NCBI GenBank assembly: GCA_018623995.1
Contig: JAAZUV010000024.1
Coordinates: 1 to 13,243, forward strand
Source: Methanobacteriota archaeon
Lineage (GTDB): Archaea; Thermoplasmatota; Poseidoniia; Poseidoniales; Poseidoniaceae
Direction of reading: 5' to 3'
DNA: 13,243 bases
Within the stretch, counting starts at the first letter, position 1. Each line of letters begins with the position of its first letter. Of this stretch, positions 6,574 to 12,521 are shown piece by piece. The notes beneath the pieces are model-generated. The model saw only the letters and a list, made by a program, of their open reading frames with translations, made no database searches and was not told where the DNA came from. Position numbers and translations under genes: made by a program.

Positions 6574-7419
6574 ATGAGCGACCTCCCTCACATGGTGAGC
6601 GTCGCCCTTCAATCATCTTCGTCGTTCGATGCCATTCTGATGGTTTCCAACGATAGCCGAAAGGTACGTTCAATCGCAGAAATCGTTCCATCGAACCTTC
6701 CACTACGAGTGATGACGAGTTTGAGGCGGGTCCGAGATGCGTTGGTGGATGTCAACATTGAGGCACAGGTGCTTGAAGAAGGACTGTCTTCCAAAGGACT
6801 GTCGATTCTCAATGAGCTCTACGATCTTGTTCTGCAAGGAATGGGTGAACGTTGGATTGCCAAGGGAGGACGCTTGCTCATCGTCCTTGCTGAGCCAATC
6901 GATGGTGTCATCATGGTCGATACGAAGATGCTCGGTGCTGAACGTCTAACGGCCATTGCTGAAGAACAAAGCATCGAATTGGAGGTCTTGATTCGAATGA
7001 TTGAGCTCTCACGTGCCATTGGAACACGAGGACGTGAAGGAACAGCCATTGGCGCTTTGTTCGCCATCGGCAACATCCAGAAAATGCGTGGACATTCAAC
7101 AGCCATGGTCTTGAACCCGTTCAAAGGTCACAGCGAAGCAAAACGGGATGTTCGAAACAAAGAGAATCATGAGACACTTGCAGAATTCGCGTGGTTGGAT
7201 GGAGCCATCTTGTTCAATCGTGAAGGAATTGCAAGCGATGCAGGTCGTTACATCCAGGTCCCATCTGGTCTGACACCAAAGTCTGGTGAAGGTGGCCGAC
7301 ACCTCGCTGCTCGTGCTATCTCACAATTGACTGAAGGTGTAGCGGTTGCCGTCTCCTCCACTGGGAGCATCGTCTTGTATGCGAATGGGCGTGAACGCTA
7401 CCGTGTACGCATCAAGTGA
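6574..7419 (+). CDS. dacZ: Archaeal diadenylate cyclase DacZ (c-di-AMP synthase)
   Basis: This 281-residue protein makes cyclic di-AMP from two ATP in the cytoplasm. Residues 1 to about 125 have the alpha/beta pattern of the pyruvate-kinase-C-like domain found in archaeal DacZ. Residues about 130-275 are the DAC (DisA_N) domain: GTRGREGTAIGALFAIGN (150-167), the catalytic DGA motif at 209-211 (WLDGAILF), and GRHLAARAIS (241-250) in the position of bacterial RHRAA. The variant RHLAA appears consistent with the archaeal branch. In haloarchaea DacZ is reported to be essential and linked to osmotic balance; that role here is inference. It is the second gene of a coupled pair with the macro protein, with a clear SD at 6563-6567. 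Its last 8 bp overlap the end of the convergent RuvC-like gene. Confidence 0.88.
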   Translation: MSDLPHMVSVALQSSSSFDAILMVSNDSRKVRSIAEIVPSNLPLRVMTSLRRVRDALVDVNIEAQVLEEGLSSKGLSILNELYDLVLQGMGERWIAKGGRLLIVLAEPIDGVIMVDTKMLGAERLTAIAEEQSIELEVLIRMIELSRAIGTRGREGTAIGALFAIGNIQKMRGHSTAMVLNPFKGHSEAKRDVRNKENHETLAEFAWLDGAILFNREGIASDAGRYIQVPSGLTPKSGEGGRHLAARAISQLTEGVAVAVSSTGSIVLYANGRERYRVRIK

Positions 7420-8167
7420 TTTCGTCGATTGCTTCCTCCAAGGTCAGTTCGCCCAAAGCAACCTTCCGAGCGAGATCGGATGAAATTGTGACACGTCCTT
7501 GACTTTTGATTCGGCTTCGACGTTGAAGTTCCTTCACCTCGCCTTCCGTTGGTTGCAATTCAACCATTTCCCATATTCGCTCACCTGCCAATGTCGCAAT
7601 ACGAATAGCAGAAACACTGTGTTGATTTCGATTGAGACCACGAGAGGTTTTCCGTTCATCGACCAATTCGACAACATATCCTTGTTGAAGCATGGCATTG
7701 AGTAGTCGGTTACGATGCGATGGCGATCCCTTGCCCATTCGAATCAAAAGATGTTGGAAGTCATGATGGTCAATTAAGGAATCAACCGTTTTGATGCATT
7801 GTTCGATGGATTCGGTTTGTTTCGTATCGATAAGGACACCATCCGTGAACCAAGCGATACCAGGGCGAGGTCCAGTATCGATTCCGATGGTAAATCGATG
7901 CGTTTTGGATGAGCCTTTCAAGGCAAAAATAGCAGCCTCTACGGCAAGATCAATCGATTCAAGATCTGCAGCAATCGGTCTGCCTTCAGATGATTTACGT
8001 GCAATCTCATCCACAGTCCCGATCCAAATCGCATCCTTCGAAGGCAAAGGCTGCTTCAGAGAAACTTGTTCAACATCGATGTTTCGTGAACGGAGCATGT
8101 GCATAATGCGATAGGCAAGTTGGAAATCATCGGTTCGAACCAAGATTTTTTGCACGAACATATCCAT
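7412..8167 (-). CDS. RuvC/YqgF-like RNase H-fold protein, function unknown
   Basis: A 251-residue soluble protein. The N-terminal about 85 residues form a small alpha/beta unit (VQKILVRTDDFQLAYRIM...). From 92 an RNase H-like fold begins: FTIGIDTGPRPGIAWFTDG carries the first-strand Asp (D97), followed by LLIRMGKG (141-148), VVELVDERKTSRG (165-177, reminiscent of the YqgF/RuvX VDERLT segment) and NQHSVSAIRIATLAG (181-195), which aligns in place with the last RuvC helix. The usual second acidic residue appears replaced by Arg143, and the final Asp-Ala by Ser, so the catalytic set looks incomplete. A C-terminal basic helix-rich tail follows. It is divergent from hjc and converges on dacZ with an 8-bp overlap. 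The fold call is moderate. It could be a nucleic-acid-binding structural relative rather than a nuclease. Confidence 0.55.
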   Translation of the reverse strand: MDMFVQKILVRTDDFQLAYRIMHMLRSRNIDVEQVSLKQPLPSKDAIWIGTVDEIARKSSEGRPIAADLESIDLAVEAAIFALKGSSKTHRFTIGIDTGPRPGIAWFTDGVLIDTKQTESIEQCIKTVDSLIDHHDFQHLLIRMGKGSPSHRNRLLNAMLQQGYVVELVDERKTSRGLNRNQHSVSAIRIATLAGERIWEMVELQPTEGEVKELQRRSRIKSQGRVTISSDLARKVALGELTLEEAIDEIT

Positions 8168-8274
8168 GCTACGATGCCCTATAATCCTCCGTCTCGATTC
8201 AAGTTGAATGAACGATGATGGTTTGTCGCAAAACCACCGAAGTCAATAAAGGCGGCTGACAACAATGTCGTCAC
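8168..8274. promoter_or_regulatory. Divergent spacer between the RuvC-like gene and hjc
   Basis: 107 bp with no gene. On the plus strand GTCAATAAAGG (8242-8252) lies about 25 nt upstream of the hjc ATG and could be a TATA-like element for a leaderless transcript. On the minus strand only a weak AGGG lies 9 nt before the RuvC-like ATG. No strong promoter consensus is visible. Confidence 0.3.
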
Positions 8275-8913
8275 ATGACAAGCCAGTACGAGCGAGAACT
8301 ACGCCACGTTCTCGCTGGAATTCCTGCAGGTGTTGAAGCCGTCATCAAATCGTGCTCGGTTGAAGAAAAGGAACGTATGCGATTGGTTCTCAATCGCCCG
8401 TTTCTTGTGGTCCGAGCTGCTGGTTCAGGAATCGAAGGAAGTGGCGATTTGCTCGCTTTGCGAGGCGACATTTCCTTCCCCATTGAGGTCAAAACCACCA
8501 AGGGAAAGAAGATCTATCTTAGTGGTCGAACGCTCGACCAGTACAACGCTCTCGCATACGAAGGAGAGCGTTGTGGGCTCATGCCTCTGTACGCTCATCG
8601 ATTGAAGGGAACTCGAGGAGACTCATGGCGAATCTTCCGTGTTGAGACATCAACACTCGAAGGACGCCTACGTGTTTTGGCTCGTCGCATTCCTGCCTTA
8701 CCCCGAACTCGGAAAGGACGGGCATTCATTGATTGGGACCAAGGCATGCCACTCAACGAATTCATCCACATCGTATGCCAACACAACGAAAACTCACCAA
8801 CACTGGATTACATTCAGAAGCGGAGTATCGTTGAGAACGAAGAGAATGTGAACGCTCCAATTAAGGCCTCGATTCTCGATGAACTTCAACGTCGAAGAAC
8901 CATCGTTCGGTGA
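8275..8913 (+). CDS. hjc: Holliday junction resolvase, Hjc family, with insertion and C-terminal extension
   Basis: A 212-residue member of the archaeal Hjc nuclease family, which cuts four-way DNA junctions in recombination and fork repair. Core signatures are YERELRHVL with E6, FLVVRAAGSG (43-52), GDLLAL with D58, and PIEVKTTKG with E71 and K73, giving the E/D/ExK metal-binding set. KIYLSGRTLDQYNALA and WRIFRVE complete the core. Typical Hjc proteins are about 120-140 residues. Here about 25 extra residues separate the first helix from FLVVR, and about 90 follow the core. In-frame TGA at 8257-8259 limits any earlier start; no SD is present, so a leaderless transcript is likely. The stop abuts, with zero spacing, the stop of the convergent site-2 protease gene. 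Confidence 0.85.
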   Translation: MTSQYERELRHVLAGIPAGVEAVIKSCSVEEKERMRLVLNRPFLVVRAAGSGIEGSGDLLALRGDISFPIEVKTTKGKKIYLSGRTLDQYNALAYEGERCGLMPLYAHRLKGTRGDSWRIFRVETSTLEGRLRVLARRIPALPRTRKGRAFIDWDQGMPLNEFIHIVCQHNENSPTLDYIQKRSIVENEENVNAPIKASILDELQRRRTIVR

Positions 8914-10395
8914 TCAGAAGTAAGGAATAATCAAGATGAACAGGAGAATGAACAGCAACCCGAGTGAAGAGAGGTTGCTTGCTTTTCTTGAAATTTGATC
9001 CACCCAGAGCGGATGGAAATTCCACAATTTGAGTTTCCGTCCAAAGGCTCGAACTCGTGAAAGTCCTGCATGAACCATGTCCTTGAACATGTGACCTCCA
9101 TCGAAAGGAACCATTGGAATCAGGTTGGTAAATCCAAGCAGAACGTTGACCCACATCATCCAAAACATCAGATTGACGAGGACCAACAAGCCTTCTTTTC
9201 CGAGGAAGTTTCCAAGGAAGGTATCATCCGCTTGCAGCATTGCTTCCTCGTTTGGATGCATCGCTACACCCTGGAATTCGAATGGGATGATCATGATGGT
9301 TACAACGTGCAGAGGAGCAATCAGCGTCCTTTGCAAGGCGGTGTATTCCACATTCGGAGACAGTGGTCCTGCGAGGCGATCGATGCCTGCTGTATTCGAA
9401 GAAAGTCCCTCAACCCCCAAGAATGGGTCGCCTTGTTCAATCGAAAACGAGTCCAATTGTTCTTCAGAAAAACCGAGGTTCTGATAATACGTGTATTTGT
9501 CAGAAAAGGTTGCATTAACGGTCTCCCTTGTACCATCTTGATGAAGAACGCCGATGAGCACAGAATCACCCGCGTTGTATTGTTCTACAATGTCGCGGAA
9601 CCCATCGAGTCCAACAACGTCTTCGCCTTGAATCGTTTCGATCGTATCCCAAGGCAACATACCCGCTTCATCCGCTCCTTCACCCTTGACGATTCCTGTA
9701 ACGTGAATGGATTGGTCATCGGATGCGAACTGACCCGCAATTCCACCAAGCAACAGCAACAGAACGAATGCAGCAAATAGGTTCGTTGCAGGTCCAGCAG
9801 CAAACATACGTTGTCGTTCTCGTCGTGGAGCTTTGAACAACTCTTCACCTTCAGGCTCAGCAAAAGCACCAAGCGGCAATGGACCTAGTTGCAACAGGCC
9901 AAACGAACGAATGCGCATGCCGTGTCCTCGTGCGAGCAAACCATGACCAAACTCATGAATCACCAAAGCAACGATGAATCCAATCAGGCCCCACCAGAGC
10001 GGAATCATTGGATTGATTCCAGGAATAGCGACCAATTCACTTGCCGTCGGTGGCGGTACGTCTGGGGGCGAGAGAAGCGCTCCGACAAATGCCAGCAGCA
10101 CGACGAGCGCCACCATGAACATGGCAAAGGTGCAGACCCAGAGCGAAATCTCACCGTAGATTCGCCAGAACTTACGCGGTTTTGCGACCTTTTCGAGTAA
10201 GTCGAGTCCTTTCTTTGTTCGAACCATCAAAACGAATCCGAAGACTCGGGTAGCGTTCCATCGGTCAAGGACGCCATCTCGTTCCCAACGCTTGAGCAGC
10301 AAATACCATCCAAAGATGAGGAGAGGAATGATGCGCCAGTCGAAATCGACTGCGCCCCATGATGCTGCCATGGTTGCGTGAGTGCTCGCTTCCAT
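8914..10395 (-). CDS. Site-2 protease family (M50) intramembrane metalloprotease with PDZ domain
   Basis: About 493 residues, multi-pass membrane protein. VIHEFGHGLLARG contains the zinc-binding HEFGH at 147-151, and NLIPMVPFDGGHMF holds the second-motif Asp (about 431) that provides the third zinc ligand. A PDZ-like region (about 230-300; VTGIVKGEGADEAGMLPWDTI) is inserted between the halves. Hydrophobic helices occur near 21-35, 84-107, 133-155, 202-222, 402-427 and 477-492. S2P enzymes cut membrane-bound substrates, often after a first cleavage outside, releasing regulators or clearing remnants. The substrate here is unknown. The longest frame starts with TTG at 10404; the ATG three codons later is preferred. 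No SD is visible, so a leaderless start is possible. It converges with hjc at directly abutting stops (palindrome TGATCA). Confidence 0.85.
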   Translation of the reverse strand: MEASTHATMAASWGAVDFDWRIIPLLIFGWYLLLKRWERDGVLDRWNATRVFGFVLMVRTKKGLDLLEKVAKPRKFWRIYGEISLWVCTFAMFMVALVVLLAFVGALLSPPDVPPPTASELVAIPGINPMIPLWWGLIGFIVALVIHEFGHGLLARGHGMRIRSFGLLQLGPLPLGAFAEPEGEELFKAPRRERQRMFAAGPATNLFAAFVLLLLLGGIAGQFASDDQSIHVTGIVKGEGADEAGMLPWDTIETIQGEDVVGLDGFRDIVEQYNAGDSVLIGVLHQDGTRETVNATFSDKYTYYQNLGFSEEQLDSFSIEQGDPFLGVEGLSSNTAGIDRLAGPLSPNVEYTALQRTLIAPLHVVTIMIIPFEFQGVAMHPNEEAMLQADDTFLGNFLGKEGLLVLVNLMFWMMWVNVLLGFTNLIPMVPFDGGHMFKDMVHAGLSRVRAFGRKLKLWNFHPLWVDQISRKASNLSSLGLLFILLFILIIPYF

Positions 10396-10457
10396 ATCAA
10401 TCAATGCACCAACTCATGGATGTGAAGGTTCATGAATGGGGAGTTGAAGGTTGAAAC
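10396..10457. promoter_or_regulatory. Short divergent spacer between the site-2 protease and the 180-residue gene
   Basis: 62 bp. GAAGG at 10446-10450 precedes the rightward ATG by 7 nt and acts as its SD. AAGGTT occurs twice (10425 and 10447 areas) about one codon-set apart. No clear TATA box is seen in either direction. Confidence 0.3.
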
Positions 10458-11000
10458 ATGTTGCATCGAGCCGCCATCGAATCATGGACGAACGATAAGT
10501 GGGGGCAACCATCGGTTCAGATTGCTGAATGGTTGATCGAAGACAACATTGTTCAAGCCTTCATTCGCCTTCAGCGAGGAGCATTGATCATCGATGCAAG
10601 CATCGATGAAACTGGTCACCTGCGCTGCAAGAATCATCTTCACATCCCATTCGACCAATGGAATCCCGGTTCAATCCAAGCCAATCGGACGCGTGATTCT
10701 CGCGTACGATTCCGTCACAAGCACGCTGAGATTGTTCTGTCCGCCCGATTCCGTGCTCCTGAATGGGGCCAAGCCTTGCTCGAAGAGTGGCTGATGGCGC
10801 AACGTGGTGAGGAAACTCGACCAAAAAGCTCGGAGCAGCGTTTGGCCACCATTCGACGATCAAAAGCGAGCATTGAGCGCTATCTTGAGCAATCGAATCT
10901 CGATTATGCCTCGGAACTGCTCGCCATGACCAAGAACAGTCTCGATAACGCTGCACGTGAATTGGGCCGAAACCGAGCCATTGCTGAAAGCGAAGAGTGA
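10458..11000 (+). CDS. Conserved-looking hypothetical protein, 180 residues
   Basis: Not recognised. The N-terminal about 110 residues alternate short hydrophobic strands (VQIAEWLIED, VQAFIRLQRGALIIDASID, HAEIVLSARF) with charged turns, consistent with a beta-rich soluble domain. From about 118 the protein becomes strongly helical and charged (EEWLMAQRG, LATIRRSKASIERYLEQSN, ASELLAMTKNSLDNAARELG), probably a helical hairpin or coiled coil. No signal peptide, membrane helix, cysteine cluster or catalytic motif is visible. It has an SD-like GAAGG 7 nt before the ATG. It is divergent from the site-2 protease gene and convergent with the signal peptidase gene, with stops directly abutting (TGA at 10998-11000, TAA on the other strand from 11003). 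Coding is supported by its clean fit between neighbours. Confidence 0.7.
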   Translation: MLHRAAIESWTNDKWGQPSVQIAEWLIEDNIVQAFIRLQRGALIIDASIDETGHLRCKNHLHIPFDQWNPGSIQANRTRDSRVRFRHKHAEIVLSARFRAPEWGQALLEEWLMAQRGEETRPKSSEQRLATIRRSKASIERYLEQSNLDYASELLAMTKNSLDNAARELGRNRAIAESEE

Positions 11001-11996
11001 TTATTCCTCCTCATCTACGCCCAGAGCGATGAGGAATGCCTTTTCTTGTTGCGCTTGGATATGATCAGGTGATGTTGAGAAAATGCGACGAATCAATGGA
11101 TCTGCAACCATCGGGAAGACAAGAATGCCGCCGATGCACGCAAAGAGGTACATGAGCGATGAGCCCGGAACATACTCCAATCCAGGACCTGTGCCACTCA
11201 CCATAAGCTTCACCGCCCCAAGCCAAGGAATCTCACCACCTGCACGACCAACAAGCCAACTCTCCTGAACAGGCCCTAGGACGGAACCATCGAGCGTGCG
11301 AAGGCCTGAAGATCCATTTACTGCATCTGCACCTTGGTCAACAGAGCACTTGTTGGCATCTCCGAGCGTAAGAAGGCCAGAATGCTTTGGAACCCAATTG
11401 TGGACGACCAAATGGGCTTCAACACCAGCGTGTACGTAGCGTTCACAATCGTAGAAGCCCGCATCGATTCCATCAAACGAGATGTTGATGCTTTCTTGAT
11501 TCACAACATTGGTACCAGGTACATCCCATGTGAGTACACACGCTCCTTTGCTTCCTTCAATGCTCCATTCAGCATCATAGGTGCCTCCAGTCGGGCACGG
11601 ATTTGCAGTCGATGTAGCAGCATACGCTTCGTTCGGTACAACGCGAAGAATAGCACGGTGGATGATCGGTGTTGAGGTTTCGCCATTTTTCTTGTAAATG
11701 ACGACATCGCCTTCCATACCGTGTGCTTCGTGACCGTAGTATGGATTCGATGGGTCGGTCGCTTCTGCGAACGTTACAATGTTCTCAAACGAGGACTTGT
11801 GAACCAAGACGAGGTCTCCAGCATCGATGCTTCCTACCTCGCCATCTGAATCATGAACCATGCTCGAGGACTCGACAACAACCAACGGAGGCATGGATCC
11901 GGTGTGTGCATACAAGGCAGCAATGAGTACAACAATCATGCCTCCGGCAAGTAAAATCTCTCGAAACAAGAGTTTTGTCGAGTCGGAGGGTTGCAA
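11001..11996 (-). CDS. Archaeal-type signal peptidase I (S26B, SEC11-like)
   Basis: 331 residues. Cleaves signal peptides of exported proteins at the outer face of the membrane. The N-terminal helix 13-31 is followed by VVVESSSMVHD with the catalytic Ser45 before Met, DAGDLVLVHK (58-67), GDVVIYKKNG (97-106) and TPIIHRAIL with His113 in the position used by SEC11-like enzymes instead of the bacterial Lys. TLGDANKCSVD (210-220) carries the Asp box and GEIPWLGAVKL (254-264) matches the archaeal IP-x-(L/I)-G segment. One or two C-terminal helices follow (about 280-300). It is longer than usual archaeal enzymes (about 150-200), with about 80 extra residues between His and Asp boxes. No ATG fits. 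The first start after the in-frame TGA at 12014-12012 is TTG at 11996, with GGTGG a few bases upstream. It is the second gene of a leftward pair. Confidence 0.85.
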   Translation of the reverse strand: MQPSDSTKLLFREILLAGGMIVVLIAALYAHTGSMPPLVVVESSSMVHDSDGEVGSIDAGDLVLVHKSSFENIVTFAEATDPSNPYYGHEAHGMEGDVVIYKKNGETSTPIIHRAILRVVPNEAYAATSTANPCPTGGTYDAEWSIEGSKGACVLTWDVPGTNVVNQESINISFDGIDAGFYDCERYVHAGVEAHLVVHNWVPKHSGLLTLGDANKCSVDQGADAVNGSSGLRTLDGSVLGPVQESWLVGRAGGEIPWLGAVKLMVSGTGPGLEYVPGSSLMYLFACIGGILVFPMVADPLIRRIFSTSPDHIQAQQEKAFLIALGVDEEE

Positions 11997-12011
11997 AGAA
12001 TCGCCACCACG

Positions 12012-12395
12012 TCATCGTCGCAAGCCACGCTCTTGGAGAAACGCATTCCAACGCTCCTCGTAACCAGCACCAAGCGCTGCAGCAGAGCGATCGCCTTCGG
12101 AGCGTCGTCGCTTTAGTTCCGCCGTACTTCGAATCTCGTAGAGCTCATCCAGTGTGCTAACGTGTCCTTTGAAGACCAAAAATTCCGGTGTAACAAAGAT
12201 CAATCCGGTTGCAGCAGCGACAAGCACGCCAATCGCTGCTCCAGTGTATTCTCCCCACGTAGCAGATTCTTGAAGGAACAACAGTTGAGAGAGACTAGCA
12301 AGAAACAGGATCACAAACGCCCCAAAAAACGTTGTGAGAATCGAGTATTGACGTCCATGCTGAGCCGCCCACCATCGAGAAAATACACCTGCCAT
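12012..12395 (-). CDS. Small two-helix membrane protein, function unknown
   Basis: 127 residues from the ATG at 12395-12393. The longer frame begins with GTG at 12464, but GAGGGG (12406-12401) lies 5 nt before the ATG, and the first 23 residues of the long form fall in a region rich in small inverted repeats. Two hydrophobic helices are visible at about 18-41 (SILTTFFGAFVILFLASLSQ) and 49-69 (YTGAAIGVLVAAATGLIFVT). A basic, helical cytoplasmic tail follows, with ELKRRRSEGDRSAAALGAGY and ending GLRR. Its TGA stop is 15 nt before the signal peptidase TTG and in the same reading frame. This suggests co-transcription and perhaps a role beside the peptidase in protein export. No family recognised. 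Confidence 0.7.
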   Translation of the reverse strand: MAGVFSRWWAAQHGRQYSILTTFFGAFVILFLASLSQLLFLQESATWGEYTGAAIGVLVAAATGLIFVTPEFLVFKGHVSTLDELYEIRSTAELKRRRSEGDRSAAALGAGYEERWNAFLQERGLRR

Positions 12396-12521
12396 GCTCG
12401 CCCCTCGATATGGCCTAAGAACGCCGTTCTTCAAGACGGTTACGGAGAACTGTGTTGTGACCACGAGCCGATGCGTTGATATGCTTAGGTGAGATAGTTT
12501 GCGATAGTGGGTGTGTACACT
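12396..12521. promoter_or_regulatory. Divergent promoter region with clustered inverted repeats
   Basis: 126 bp between a leftward membrane-protein gene and a rightward secreted-protein gene. It contains AAGAAC-GCC-GTTCTT (12417-12431), an overlapping CCGTTCTT-C-AAGACGG (12424-12439, one bulge), and distant arms CCTAAG (12414-12419) and CTTAGG (12484-12489). GATATG occurs at 12407-12412 and 12478-12483; the second copy could serve as a TATA-like element about 40 nt before the ATG at 12522. Function is not established. Confidence 0.35.

Noticed and set aside
5710..6612. 300-codon open frame on the minus strand opposite the macro-domain gene
   Set aside because: It overlaps the macro gene almost fully and has no recognisable domain; the macro motifs on the other strand are clear, so this is an antisense shadow.
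9070..9780. 236-codon open frame on the plus strand inside the site-2 protease gene
   Set aside because: The protein has no family features and the opposite strand encodes the HEFGH protease with correct membrane helices.
10404..10454. Tiny open frame (ATG at 10404, 16 codons) just upstream of the 180-residue gene, ending 3 nt before its ATG
   Set aside because: No SD and no sign of conservation can be seen; it may be chance, though a leader peptide cannot be excluded.
12396..12464. Longer form of the small membrane protein from GTG at 12464
   Set aside because: A GAGGGG site 5 nt before the ATG at 12395 supports the short form, and the extension overlaps inverted repeats of the divergent promoter.
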